The notes under the pieces were generated by a model that saw only the letters and a list, made by a program, of their open reading frames with translations, had not been told where the DNA came from and did no database searches. A stretch of DNA of 64,000 bases from Methylophilus sp. 14 (GTDB lineage Bacteria > Pseudomonadota > Gammaproteobacteria > Burkholderiales > Methylophilaceae), in contig NZ_JADKYS010000007.1 in NCBI RefSeq assembly GCF_015354345.1, positions 1 to 64,000 on the forward strand, given 5' to 3'. Positions 1 through 8,048 of the stretch are shown piece after piece. The first letter of the stretch is position 1, and each line of letters opens with the position of its first letter. Position numbers and translations under genes: made by a program.

Positions 1-50
1 AATCTGACCGCTTCTTGTTTGAATTCCTCAGTGAATCTTTTATTGCTCAT
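1..50 (-). CDS. IS3-family transposase OrfA, N-terminus only
   Basis: Sixteen codons are present, starting at the ATG at 50-48 and running off the window. They read MSNKRFTEEFKQEAVR, the characteristic beginning of the helix-turn-helix OrfA protein of IS3/IS911-like elements, which binds the element ends and with OrfB forms the transposase by frameshifting. A Shine-Dalgarno-like AGGAG sits just upstream (around 57-62). Whether the element is intact cannot be judged. Confidence 0.65.
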   Translation of the reverse strand, partial: MSNKRFTEEFKQEAVR

Positions 51-113
51 TTAATACTCCTGTTAACCTCAATTATGAGGCTAAAAAGTATCTAATGCAG
101 CCGGGGCGATTCA
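1..113 (-). mobile_element. End of an IS3-family insertion sequence (partial)
   Basis: The first 113 bases look like the left part of an IS3-family element whose remainder lies outside the window. Read on the minus strand, the element would begin with TGAATCGCCCCGG at 113 (TG at the tip, as in IS3 ends), followed by a short leader with an AGGAG-type ribosome site and the start of orfA. The opposite end is not in the window, so the terminal inverted repeat and target duplication cannot be checked. Family assignment rests mainly on the orfA N-terminus. Confidence 0.6.
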
Positions 114-205
114 GTAAGTCCAGATGCAACATTTTAAGCCCATACACTAGTGACGCTGTAGTCAATCTGATTATCTGGGAGAGAAAACACAAAGCCCGAA
201 AAATT

Positions 206-235
206 AAAAAGCACCTCTTAACTTGAGGTGTTTTT
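206..235. terminator. Bidirectional rho-independent terminator
   Basis: The stem CACCTC / GAGGTG is flanked by a run of A on the left and of T on the right, so it can terminate in both directions. It lies just after the stop of the ArsR gene (minus strand) and insulates it from the insertion sequence. Confidence 0.75.
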
Positions 236-253
236 CAACAATAAATCATACCG

Positions 254-565
254 TTACGATTTATTAAGTGCAGTTAAAACCGACTGCAATACCCCAGGAA
301 ACTTCTGCTCAATCTCCGCAATTCTGAGCGCATTCATATGCTCAGTGCCTTCAATCAAGGTTTCCACTAATCCGGCTGCGCGCAGGATTTTAAAGTGATG
401 CGACATGCTGGATTTAGGGCGATTTAAATCCAGCTCACCGCAGGTGAGTTTGCGGCCAGCATTCGCCAAACGGCCAACAATCTCCAGGCGCGTCGGCTCA
501 GACAGGGCATACATGATGTCTGTCAGCTCTACTTGATCAATACTAGGATGCTTAATCTGGCGCAT
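254..565 (-). CDS. ArsR-family winged-helix transcriptional regulator
   Basis: A 103-residue protein with the ArsR-type winged helix: MYALSEPTRLEIVGRLA (helix before the HTH), the recognition region around KSSMSHHFKILRAAGLVE, and a short wing with EGTEHMNALR. It lacks the paired cysteines of metal-sensing ArsR/SmtB proteins, so the signal is probably not a thiophilic metal. It is divergent from an MFS exporter and an old yellow enzyme, with a 32 bp palindrome in the shared promoter region. That arrangement suggests a repressor of the exporter/reductase operon responding to an electrophile or drug; the ligand is inferred, not seen. Confidence 0.85.
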   Translation of the reverse strand: MRQIKHPSIDQVELTDIMYALSEPTRLEIVGRLANAGRKLTCGELDLNRPKSSMSHHFKILRAAGLVETLIEGTEHMNALRIAEIEQKFPGVLQSVLTALNKS

Positions 566-595
566 GGCATTATTTTATCATGCCACTTGATGTTA

Positions 596-627
596 TTCTA
601 TAATTCGATTATATTCGAACTATAGAA
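596..627. promoter_or_regulatory. Near-perfect 32 bp palindromic operator between arsR-like and MFS genes
   Basis: The sequence TTCTATAATTCGATTA reads on into TATTCGAACTATAGAA. Its reverse complement matches at all but four symmetric positions, leaving arms with TTCTATA, TTCGA and TATA cores. The centre lies at 611/612, 24 bp before the MFS start codon and about 46 bp before the regulator start. It fits an autoregulated ArsR operator covering both promoters. Confidence 0.65.
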
Positions 628-635
628 GTTAATTC

Positions 636-1841
636 ATGAGTAAAAGCGTTATGCAACAACAAGTGTCATCACAAGGTATCCCCCTCGCCTTATATGCATT
701 AATGGCCGGAGCATTCGGCATAGGCACCACAGAATTTGTGATTATGGGCTTGCTGCCCGAGGTCAGCCGCGACTTACAGGTCACTATTCCCATGGCGGGG
801 TTATTAATCAGTGGCTATGCCTTGGGCGTGGCGCTTGGCGCGCCGATGATGTCTATCTTAATGGCCAAGTTTTCGCGCAAAAAGTCTTTGCTGTGGTTGA
901 TGGGCATATTTACGCTGGGCAACCTGATCTGCGCCATCGCGCCGGATTACACCACACTGATGATCGCGAGAGTGGTGACTTCATTTGCGCATGGGACGTT
1001 TTTTGGCATAGGCGCTGTGGTGGCGACCAGCCTGGTGCCCAAAGACAAGCGTGCACTGGCGATTGCATTGATGTTTACAGGCCTCACAGTGGCCAACGTG
1101 GTTGGCGTGCCTGCGGGCACCTGGTTAGGCCAACTCTTAGGTTGGCGATCAACCTTTTGGGCAGTGACCATGATAGGCCCGTTGGCATTGGCAGCGATCT
1201 ACTTTCTGGTGCCCAGTGACCATCATGCAGAAAAAGTGGCGGTTAAGTCTGAGATCAATGCCTTGTTGCAACCGCAGGTGATTGCTGGATTATTGCTAAC
1301 CATTATTGCAGACACTGGCTTGTTCGCCATCCTCACTTATGTGGCGCCGATTTTGACCGATGTGGCCCATTTTTCACCCGCGGCCATCTCCCCGGTATTT
1401 TTGTTATTTGGCGTAGGCATGGTGATTGGCAACATTATTGGCGCCAAGCTTGCAGACATCAACCTCGATAAAACACTCATCGGTGCGTTGATGCTCATCA
1501 TCGCCACCTTGGCCTCTTTCTCGCTGTTTTCGCATAACCAGATCGCGGTCGTCAGCCTGGTTGGCTTACTCGGCATTGCGGGCTTTGCGATGGTGCCTTC
1601 ATTACAGATAAAAATCCTCGAAAAAGCCAGCGGCGCCCCTACCCTGGCCTCTGCCATGAACATCGGTGCCTTCAATGTGGGTAATGCGGCCGGTGCCTGG
1701 GTCGGTGGGCTGGTGATTTCCTCAGGATTAGGGCTCACCTCGATAGGCTGGATTGCTGCCTGCATCGTATTTGTCGGACTCGTATTGGCGGTAGTCGAAC
1801 TGCGACTGGTTGCAAGCCGCCCTCATTCAACACCTGCGTAA
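636..1841 (+). CDS. MFS efflux transporter (DHA1 / AraJ-like)
   Basis: A 401-residue inner-membrane protein with about 12 hydrophobic helices. The N-terminal signature GIGTTEFVIMGLLPEVSRDL is typical of the AraJ/NepI/YdhP branch of drug:proton antiporters, and a loop-2 type motif is seen near ILMAKFSRKKSLL. The start at ATG 636 follows an AGAAG ribosome site. It is the first gene after the palindromic operator and is followed 27 nt later by a flavin reductase, probably in one operon. Likely role is export of small organic compounds; the substrate is unknown. Confidence 0.85.
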   Translation: MSKSVMQQQVSSQGIPLALYALMAGAFGIGTTEFVIMGLLPEVSRDLQVTIPMAGLLISGYALGVALGAPMMSILMAKFSRKKSLLWLMGIFTLGNLICAIAPDYTTLMIARVVTSFAHGTFFGIGAVVATSLVPKDKRALAIALMFTGLTVANVVGVPAGTWLGQLLGWRSTFWAVTMIGPLALAAIYFLVPSDHHAEKVAVKSEINALLQPQVIAGLLLTIIADTGLFAILTYVAPILTDVAHFSPAAISPVFLLFGVGMVIGNIIGAKLADINLDKTLIGALMLIIATLASFSLFSHNQIAVVSLVGLLGIAGFAMVPSLQIKILEKASGAPTLASAMNIGAFNVGNAAGAWVGGLVISSGLGLTSIGWIAACIVFVGLVLAVVELRLVASRPHSTPA

Positions 1842-1868
1842 ACACGCTTTCATCATCAAAGGACCATC

Positions 1869-2975
1869 ATGGCTGACTTATTTTCAAGCTACCAATTAAA
1901 AGACATCACTCTCAGAAACCGCATCGCGATTCCACCTATGTGCCAATATATGGCCGAAGATGGCGTGGTGAATGACTGGCACCTGGCGCATTACACCTCG
2001 CTTGCCCGTGGCGGCAGCGGTTTGGTGATTGTAGAAGCGACTGGCGTCGCACCAGAAGGCCGCATCACACCGGGCTGCCTGGGCATATGGAATGATGCAC
2101 AAGCTGAAAAGCTGCGTGAAATTGCGGCAGCCATCAAAGCGGCTGGTGCAGTGCCCGGCATCCAGATTGCGCATGCAGGCCGCAAAGCAAGCGCTAATAA
2201 ACCATGGGAAGGCGATGACCATATCAAAGAAGGTGATGCGCGTGCCTGGCAACCTATTGCCCCCTCAGCCATTGCGTTTGGTGGCGACTTGCCACGTGTA
2301 CCAAAAGCAATGACGATTGATGATATTCAACGCGTAAAAAATGATTTTGTAGCCGCGGCCAAACGTGCGCTGGATGCAGGTTTCGAGTGGCTGGAAATCC
2401 ACTTTGCGCATGGCTACCTCGGGCAAAGTTTTACCTCTGCACATTCCAACCACCGCACCGATAGTTACGGCGGCAGCTTTGAGAACCGTTCGCGCTTTAC
2501 CATTGAAACCCTGGAAGCTATCCGCGAGGTCTGGCCGGAGAACTTGCCACTCACGGCGCGATTCGGCGTGATTGAATATGATGGCAAAGATGAAGAAACA
2601 TTGAGTGAGTCAATTCAACTGGTGAAAGCCTGGAAACAACGTGGCCTGGATATGCTCAGTGTCAGCGTAGGGTTTACCATTCCGGAAACCAATATTCCTT
2701 GGGGCCCAGCGTTTCTGGCCCCGATTGCCCAACGCGTACGTAATGAGGCAGGCATTCCCGTCTCATCCGCCTGGGGCTTTGGCGCACCGAATCTGGCAGA
2801 TAACGCGATTCGTAAACAGGAGTTGGACCTAGCCATGATAGGCCGTGCCCACCTGGAAAACCCGCATTGGCCCTATTTCGCTGCCAAGCAACTCGGCAAA
2901 GAAAACGCTGCCTGGGTGCTGCCTGCGCCTTATGCGCACTGGCTGGCGAGATATCACAGCCCAACCCAAGACTAA
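1869..2975 (+). CDS. NADH:flavin oxidoreductase, old yellow enzyme family (YqjM-like)
   Basis: A 368-residue TIM-barrel FMN enzyme. It begins LFSSYQLKDITLRNRIAIPPMCQY, where the cysteine of MCQY is the residue that tunes flavin potential in YqjM-type enzymes. Substrate-binding residues are recognisable in QIAHAGRKA (His/Gly pair) and the HFAHGYLGQSF segment, and the late phosphate-binding part of the barrel includes AMIGRAHLENPHW. Old yellow enzymes reduce activated C=C bonds with NAD(P)H. Co-transcription with an exporter under an ArsR regulator suggests electrophile or xenobiotic detoxification, which is inference. Confidence 0.9.
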   Translation: MADLFSSYQLKDITLRNRIAIPPMCQYMAEDGVVNDWHLAHYTSLARGGSGLVIVEATGVAPEGRITPGCLGIWNDAQAEKLREIAAAIKAAGAVPGIQIAHAGRKASANKPWEGDDHIKEGDARAWQPIAPSAIAFGGDLPRVPKAMTIDDIQRVKNDFVAAAKRALDAGFEWLEIHFAHGYLGQSFTSAHSNHRTDSYGGSFENRSRFTIETLEAIREVWPENLPLTARFGVIEYDGKDEETLSESIQLVKAWKQRGLDMLSVSVGFTIPETNIPWGPAFLAPIAQRVRNEAGIPVSSAWGFGAPNLADNAIRKQELDLAMIGRAHLENPHWPYFAAKQLGKENAAWVLPAPYAHWLARYHSPTQD

Positions 2976-2994
2976 GGCGGCGCGTTTCACGCAT

Positions 2995-3024
2995 AAAAAA
3001 GCCTGCCCTCTGGCAGGTTTTTTT
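2995..3024 (+). terminator. Rho-independent terminator after the OYE gene
   Basis: The stem GCCTGCC / GGCAGGTT with a 4 nt loop is preceded by A6 and followed by T7, 20 nt after the stop codon at 2975. It is also symmetrical enough to work on the other strand, although no minus-strand gene reads into it. Confidence 0.85.
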
Positions 3025-3064
3025 ATCGGCCTGATATCGTTTTAAGGCTCACAGAAAGCTAAAC

Positions 3065-3086
3065 GCTGTCAGCGCCCACTGACAGC
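3065..3086. promoter_or_regulatory. Perfect 8 bp inverted repeat upstream of an EF-hand/BON gene
   Basis: GCTGTCAG and CTGACAGC are separated by 6 nt, about 110 bp before the start of the EF-hand/BON gene. There is no T-run, so it is more likely a protein-binding dyad than a terminator. Related GTC/GAC dyads occur near other envelope-stress genes at 12.8, 14.7 and 16.4 kb. Confidence 0.4.
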
Positions 3087-3198
3087 TGAATCAGCATCAC
3101 GAGGATGTTTTGACTGAACATGTCAACTTAGTATGGGTAGTAACAAAACAAATTTATAAAGCAATGTTTTGTGCCTTCATCAACTAAGGAAAAATATC

Positions 3199-3708
3199 AT
3201 GAAAACATCTATTAAAACCAACGTGTTAGCAGCGACTTTCATTTGTATTACCTCAACCCATGCGATGGCTTTCGATACCGATGAAATCAAAGACAATCAA
3301 GCGCCGTTGTCTACTGAATTTAATCAACTTGATAAATCAGGGGATGGATTACTTTCTTTTACCGAAGCCTCAGAAGACAAGCTTTTCACCAAAAAGCGCT
3401 TTGCCAAAGCGGACGTGGATAAAGATGGCACCTTAGACCAAGACGAGTATTCCACTTATAAATCTAAAGCGGTCAACAAAAATGTGTCTCGCGTGGTCGA
3501 TGATAGTGTGATTACCACTAAGGCGAAGGAAGAGTTGTTAAGAGCTAAAGATATCAAGAGCTTGCAGATCAGTGTAGAAACTTATAAAGGGGAAGTGATC
3601 TTGAGTGGTTTTGTTGAAAGCGCCGCGATGAAAGCAAAAGCAGAGAAGATTGTGGCGAAAATTGAAGGTGTGAAAGCGGTGAAGAACAGTTTAGAAGTTA
3701 AAAGCTAA
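3199..3708 (+). CDS. Periplasmic EF-hand and BON domain protein
   Basis: A 169-residue exported protein; the start at ATG 3199 follows AAGGAAAAA and gives a signal peptide ending near THAMA. Residues about 40-90 hold two canonical EF-hand calcium loops (DKSGDGLLSFTE and DVDKDGTLDQDE). Residues about 100-169 form a BON domain (VITTKAKEELLRAKD ... VETYKGEVILSGFV), a fold that binds phospholipid surfaces and stabilises the envelope under osmotic stress in OsmY-like proteins. A close paralogue lies at 14.15-14.67 kb on the other strand. The combination suggests a calcium-responsive envelope protein; function is inferred. Confidence 0.8.
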   Translation: MKTSIKTNVLAATFICITSTHAMAFDTDEIKDNQAPLSTEFNQLDKSGDGLLSFTEASEDKLFTKKRFAKADVDKDGTLDQDEYSTYKSKAVNKNVSRVVDDSVITTKAKEELLRAKDIKSLQISVETYKGEVILSGFVESAAMKAKAEKIVAKIEGVKAVKNSLEVKS

Positions 3709-3726
3709 CTGCATCCGCCAGAAAAC

Positions 3727-3755
3727 ACAACGGCCTCCAAATTGGAGGCCGTTGT
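3727..3755. terminator. Intergenic hairpin between converging genes
   Basis: ACAACGGCCTCCAA pairs perfectly with TTGGAGGCCGTTGT, giving a very stable stem 19 nt after the EF-hand/BON stop and about 45 nt past the amtB stop on the other strand. There is only a weak T-run, but the position between convergent genes fits a shared terminator. Confidence 0.65.
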
Positions 3756-3798
3756 CTATGGAATGCGATAATGGTGAATCGAGGTCTTGAGATCAGAT

Positions 3799-4989
3799 TT
3801 AATCACCAGACACTGACGGAATTTTATGAATACTTAAATCTGCGCCGTCAAACTCTGACTCGGCATCCAAGCGAATACCGACCATTTTCTTGATCAAGCC
3901 ATAAACAATGACACCGCCGACCAGGGCAATGGTCACGCCGACCAGCGTGCCAATGATCTGGCTGATCACACTGACGCCACCCATGCCGCCTAATGCTGAG
4001 CAGCCGAAAATACCAGCGGCAATGCCACCCCAGGCGCCACACAAGCCGTGCAGTGGCCATACGCCAAGTACGTCATCAATTTTTAAGCGGTTTTGAGTGA
4101 CGGTAAACGCCCATACAAACAGCGAGCCTGCCACGGCACCGGTGACTAAGGCACCTAGCGGGTGCATGACGTCAGATCCTGCGCAGACGGCGACCAGGCC
4201 CGCCAAAGGACCGTTGTGGACAAAACCCGGGTCATTTTTACCGAGCACCAGTGCGGCCAGGGTGCCGCCGACCAGTGCCATCAGGGAGTTAACAGCGACC
4301 AGGCCGGAGATATTCTGAATCGCTTGTGCCGACATGACGTTAAAGCCAAACCAGCCGACCGTGAGTATCCAGGCTCCCAACGCCAGGAAAGGAATATTGG
4401 ATGGTGGATAAGCGTGCAAACGGCCATCTTTGGTATAGCGGCCATTACGTGCACCCAGCAATACCACCGCCGCCAGCGCGATCCAGCCGCCCATGGCATG
4501 CACCACTACCGAACCAGCGAAATCATGAAAACCAGCGCCAAAACTGGTTTTCAACCAGTCCTGTAAACCGAAATGGTTGTTCCAGGCGATGCCTTCAAAA
4601 AACGGGTAGACAAAACCGACAATGAGAAAGGTTGCGGCCATTTGCGGATTAAACTTGGCACGCTCAGCAATGCCGCCGGACACAATCGCAGGGATAGCAG
4701 CAGCAAAGGTGAGTAGAAAAAAGAATTTGACCAGGTCATAGCCACTTTTCGCCGCTAATACATCCGCGCCGGTGAAAAAGTTGATGCCATAGGCAATGCT
4801 GTAACCAATGAAAAAATAGGCGATGGTGGAGACACAAAAATCCACCATAATTTTAACCAGGGCATTGACCTGGTTTTTTTGACGCACGGTGCCGACTTCC
4901 AAAAAGGCAAACCCGGCATGCATTGCCAGCACCATGATGGCTCCCAGCAATACAAACAAGACGTCATTCGCTGACACTAATGCTTCCAT
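3799..4989 (-). CDS. amtB: Ammonium transporter AmtB
   Basis: A 396-residue Amt/MEP/Rh channel with about 11 membrane helices. Family landmarks include GFAFLEVGTVRQKNQVN, the conserved aspartate region DFAGSVVVHAMGG, and the pore histidine region DDVLGVWPLHGLCGAWGG. The ATG at 4989 is chosen because it follows GGAG by 7 nt; an in-frame TTG at 5001 lacks a ribosome site. No signal peptide is seen, unlike E. coli AmtB. No glnK lies next to it. A sigma-54 type promoter and NtrC-like sites upstream suggest induction under nitrogen limitation. Confidence 0.93.
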   Translation of the reverse strand: MEALVSANDVLFVLLGAIMVLAMHAGFAFLEVGTVRQKNQVNALVKIMVDFCVSTIAYFFIGYSIAYGINFFTGADVLAAKSGYDLVKFFFLLTFAAAIPAIVSGGIAERAKFNPQMAATFLIVGFVYPFFEGIAWNNHFGLQDWLKTSFGAGFHDFAGSVVVHAMGGWIALAAVVLLGARNGRYTKDGRLHAYPPSNIPFLALGAWILTVGWFGFNVMSAQAIQNISGLVAVNSLMALVGGTLAALVLGKNDPGFVHNGPLAGLVAVCAGSDVMHPLGALVTGAVAGSLFVWAFTVTQNRLKIDDVLGVWPLHGLCGAWGGIAAGIFGCSALGGMGGVSVISQIIGTLVGVTIALVGGVIVYGLIKKMVGIRLDAESEFDGADLSIHKIPSVSGD

Positions 4990-5066
4990 TTCGCTCTCCA
5001 ACTATCGTTTTATACACATGGGCGTTTTGCCTTTAGGCACGCCTTATTTTTAATGCGCAGGTTGAA

Positions 5067-5082
5067 AGCAAATATCAGACCA
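5067..5082 (-). promoter_or_regulatory. Sigma-54 promoter of amtB
   Basis: On the minus strand the sequence TGGTCTGATATTTGCT has the GG-N10-GC spacing required by RpoN and matches the consensus TGGCAC-N5-TTGCW at the key bases. The -12 element lies about 80 bp before the amtB start codon, leaving a leader of roughly 65-70 nt. Confidence 0.6.
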
Positions 5083-5132
5083 TTTATATGTGGTTGATTT
5101 TAAAGGAAGTGCATTTTAGGTTATCGACAAAA

Positions 5133-5179
5133 TGCACCAAAAATGAACACACTAAAGTGCATTGCACATTTTAAGTGCA
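5133..5179. promoter_or_regulatory. NtrC-like enhancer sites upstream of amtB
   Basis: TGCAC-ATTTTAA-GTGCA at 5163-5179 is a perfect dyad with the GCAC-N7-GTGC layout of NtrC sites. A weaker copy, TGCAC-CAAAAAT-GAACA, lies at 5133-5149. They sit about 50-100 bp upstream of the sigma-54 element, the usual distance for NtrC enhancers. A further GTGCATTTT / AAAATGCAC inverted repeat overlaps 5109-5137. Confidence 0.55.
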
Positions 5180-5182
5180 TTT

Positions 5183-5857
5183 TTACATAATTTCTGGCGG
5201 TTGCAGTTGTTTGAGCATTTCCACCGCATCAGGATGCGCCGCCCAAAAATAGTAAAACTCACGCACGGCGTTTAAAAACAGGTGGCGGGTATTTTTGAGG
5301 TTAAACAAAGGCAAGGTCGCATCGGCAGTGATGCGAAACGCATTTTTTTCTGTCATCGGTGCTTCACGCAAACGTAGCAACATCAGCTTGGCCATGCGTG
5401 TGCGCAACTCGATGTCCATCTCCTGCTTGTGCTCCATAGACTTAAGCGCTTTGACATAGCCGTTGAGCGCCCATAACTCCGAGGTTTCAAACTTCTCTGA
5501 CTGCAAGGCTGGCCAGACGGACTGCAAGTCGATGACGGCCGGTTGCCAGCTAATCGGGTGCAACTCGAAACCAACGGTGTCCGCATATTGCATGACGGCT
5601 TTGACATCGCCACGCCAAAACGGATAAAACTCGCGGATAATGGTGAGCAATTCCGGCCAGCGTTGTGCCGGTTTATCGGCCAGGCAATCGTCAACCGCCT
5701 GGCGGTAGGCGGTGCTGGTACACTCCTGGTCTGCCAGTAAGGGGCTTAACTCCGCCAGCAAGGCATCACGCTGCGCCATAATGGCGTCATCCGCGCCCTT
5801 GCCATGCAATAAATTATAATAAGCTTGAATAGCGTCTGCTTCGCGACTTGAACTCAT
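5183..5857 (-). CDS. Hypothetical cytoplasmic protein
   Basis: About 224 residues from the ATG at 5857 (a GTG at 5905 would add 16 residues; neither start has a good ribosome site). The protein is mostly alpha-helical by composition, without signal peptide, membrane helix or recognisable catalytic motif. Conspicuous segments are AIQAYYNLLHGKGADD near the N-terminus and LNAVREFYYFWAAHPD near the C-terminus. It is divergent from the DUF3301-gluQ-hslO group. I do not recognise the family and assign no function. Confidence 0.6.
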   Translation of the reverse strand: MSSSREADAIQAYYNLLHGKGADDAIMAQRDALLAELSPLLADQECTSTAYRQAVDDCLADKPAQRWPELLTIIREFYPFWRGDVKAVMQYADTVGFELHPISWQPAVIDLQSVWPALQSEKFETSELWALNGYVKALKSMEHKQEMDIELRTRMAKLMLLRLREAPMTEKNAFRITADATLPLFNLKNTRHLFLNAVREFYYFWAAHPDAVEMLKQLQPPEIM

Positions 5858-5938
5858 GACAGGCTGCACTGATATAGAGGAATATGAACTTGAAACATCA
5901 TACACTGAAACATATGATCGCTTTACGGGAGAACAACA

Positions 5939-6247
5939 ATGGCTGAATGGGCTTTATTGGCCATTTTGATTGCTGGCGCATGGTTTTGGATGGACTCTGT
6001 CGCCAAACGCGAAGCGGCCTTAAAGATAGGCCGTCAACTGGCAGAGCGTTGCCATCTGCAATTTTTAGATGAAACCGTTGCCTGCTCGCGCGTCGGCTTT
6101 GCCCGCGATGGCAATGGCCGTATGCAATTGCAGCGCACGTATACCTTTGACGTCTCCAGCCAGGGCGTGGAGCGTATGGCCTGCCATTTGCAACTGCGCG
6201 GTGCGCAACTGGTGGCCTGGCATATTCCACCCTACGCCGCGCAATAA
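5939..6247 (+). CDS. DUF3301 family membrane-anchored protein
   Basis: 102 residues: an N-terminal hydrophobic segment (WALLAILIAGAWFWMDSV) followed by a compact domain with RVGFARDGNGRMQLQRTYTF and a conserved YTFDVSSQG...R pattern seen in DUF3301 proteins of beta- and gammaproteobacteria. The start follows GGGAGAACAAC. It is the first of three close genes (DUF3301, gluQ, hslO; gaps of 14 and 35 nt). The biochemical role of the family is unknown. Confidence 0.75.
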   Translation: MAEWALLAILIAGAWFWMDSVAKREAALKIGRQLAERCHLQFLDETVACSRVGFARDGNGRMQLQRTYTFDVSSQGVERMACHLQLRGAQLVAWHIPPYAAQ

Positions 6248-6261
6248 CACTCACGCAACAG

Positions 6262-7134
6262 ATGGTCATCGGCCGCTTCGCCCCCTCGCCCACCGGGCCA
6301 TTACACTTTGGCTCACTGGTCGCCGCCGTTGCCAGCTACTGCGATGCCAAAAGTCGCGGTGGACAATGGCTGCTGCGCATTGAGGATGTGGATCAAACCC
6401 GATATGTCGCGGGCGCCAGCGAAGAGATTATTCATACCCTGCAACGCTACGGCTTTGCGTGGGATGATGACATTGTTTACCAAAGCCAGCGCGGCGCTCA
6501 CTACCAAACCGCCTTAGCGCAACTGCACCAGCGCGGCCTGGCCTACCCCTGTACCTGCTCACGCAAAGAGATTGCTGACTCCAGCACATTGCTTGGTATA
6601 GAAGGTGCCATTTATCCTGGCACCTGTTTGCAACATGCCACCAAACCCGGCGCCGCGGCTGCCTGGCGCATTAAAACAGATGCGCAAACCATCCGCTTTG
6701 CAGATCAGATTCAAGGCCAGCAGCAACACCAGATGGCCAGCGACATTGGTGACTTTGTCGTAAAACGTGCCGATGGGCTGTTCAGCTACCAACTGGCGGT
6801 GGTGGTAGATGACACCTTGCAAGGCGTCACGCATGTGGTGCGCGGGGCTGATTTGCTCAACTCCACCACGCGGCAAATTTACCTGCAACAATTACTGGGC
6901 TACCCCACGCCGGTTTACGCCCATATCCCGCTGGTGCTCAATGCCGACGGCCAAAAACTAAGCAAACAGACCTTGGCCACTGCGTTACCAGACGATAATG
7001 TTGTCGAGACACTGGTCGCAGCCCTCACTTTTCTGCAACAACCATTACCGGATAATGCCCTGTCATTGCCACTGGCAAACGTGTGGCAATGGGCCATCGC
7101 ACACTGGCAACTGCCGAAAGTTACCAGCGATTAA
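6262..7134 (+). CDS. gluQ: Glutamyl-Q tRNA(Asp) synthetase
   Basis: A 290-residue truncated relative of GluRS that activates glutamate and attaches it to the queuosine base at position 34 of tRNA(Asp). Class I signatures are present: FAPSPTGPLHFGSLVAA (HIGH-like) and KLSKQ (KMSKS-like). The zinc cysteines are in YPCTCSRKEI plus a downstream YPGTC. As expected for GluQ/YadB, the C-terminal anticodon-binding domain is missing. Start at ATG 6262. Confidence 0.93.
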   Translation: MVIGRFAPSPTGPLHFGSLVAAVASYCDAKSRGGQWLLRIEDVDQTRYVAGASEEIIHTLQRYGFAWDDDIVYQSQRGAHYQTALAQLHQRGLAYPCTCSRKEIADSSTLLGIEGAIYPGTCLQHATKPGAAAAWRIKTDAQTIRFADQIQGQQQHQMASDIGDFVVKRADGLFSYQLAVVVDDTLQGVTHVVRGADLLNSTTRQIYLQQLLGYPTPVYAHIPLVLNADGQKLSKQTLATALPDDNVVETLVAALTFLQQPLPDNALSLPLANVWQWAIAHWQLPKVTSD

Positions 7135-7169
7135 CAATTAGGGCGCCATCCAAATGGTAAAATAGCGGC

Positions 7170-8042
7170 ATGAACCAAGATCGCAACCAAGACCAATTAC
7201 ACCCGTTTATTTTTGAGCAGTCTGCCGTGCGTGGCAACTGTGTCCAATTAGACCAAAGCCTGTCGACCGCGCTTGAGCACCAGACATTGCCACCGGTGCT
7301 AAAAAAAGCCATCGGCGAGTTTACCGCCGCCAGCGTGCTGCTGACCGCCACCCTCAAAATGCAGGGCAAGCTGATTTTGCAGTTGCAAAGCCAGGGTGCG
7401 CTGCAACTATTGGTGGTGGAATGTACCTCCGGGCTGAATATCCGCGCCACGGCAAAAGTCAGCGGTGAATTGCATGGCGATCACCTCACAGCCTGGCTCA
7501 AACAAGGGCAATTAGTGATTACCTTAATGCCTGAAGAAGGCGAGCCCTATCAAGGTATTGTGCCGCTAGAAGGCGACAGTATTGCCAGCATGCTAGAAAA
7601 CTACATGCTGCGCTCGCAACAAATTGATACGCGTTTGTGGTTAGCCTCTGATGGCGAGCGCGCCTCAGGCTTGCTGCTGCAAAAGTTGCCGCAACAACAA
7701 GAAAGTGACCTCGATTGCTGGAATCGCGTGCAACATCTGGCAGGTACGGTCACCGATCAGGAATTGTTAAACCTGGACACCGTTACCCTGCTACAACGCC
7801 TGTTTGTAGAAGAAGATGTGCGCTTGTTCAGCGGCCGTGACGTGCAGGCATTTTGTAGCTGCTCACAAACCAGCGTCACCAATATGCTGCAAATGCTGGG
7901 CATGGCCGAAGTACGCAGCATCATTGAAGAACAAGGCAGTGTGCAGATTCAATGTGACTTCTGCAACAAACACTATGTGGTCGACGAGCAAGAAGCGCTG
8001 GCGCTATTTGACGAAGATGATGACCATGAGGTCACGCACTAA
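7170..8042 (+). CDS. hslO: Redox-regulated chaperone Hsp33
   Basis: A 290-residue holdase chaperone activated by oxidation. The N-terminal domain begins FIFEQSAVRGNCVQLDQSL. The C-terminal redox switch is complete, with CSCSQ (CxC) and, about 30 residues later, CDFC (CxxC), four cysteines that bind zinc when reduced. Full family length. It follows gluQ by 35 nt and converges with the TrmH-family gene. Confidence 0.95.
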   Translation: MNQDRNQDQLHPFIFEQSAVRGNCVQLDQSLSTALEHQTLPPVLKKAIGEFTAASVLLTATLKMQGKLILQLQSQGALQLLVVECTSGLNIRATAKVSGELHGDHLTAWLKQGQLVITLMPEEGEPYQGIVPLEGDSIASMLENYMLRSQQIDTRLWLASDGERASGLLLQKLPQQQESDLDCWNRVQHLAGTVTDQELLNLDTVTLLQRLFVEEDVRLFSGRDVQAFCSCSQTSVTNMLQMLGMAEVRSIIEEQGSVQIQCDFCNKHYVVDEQEALALFDEDDDHEVTH

Positions 8043-8048
8043 AAGCAG

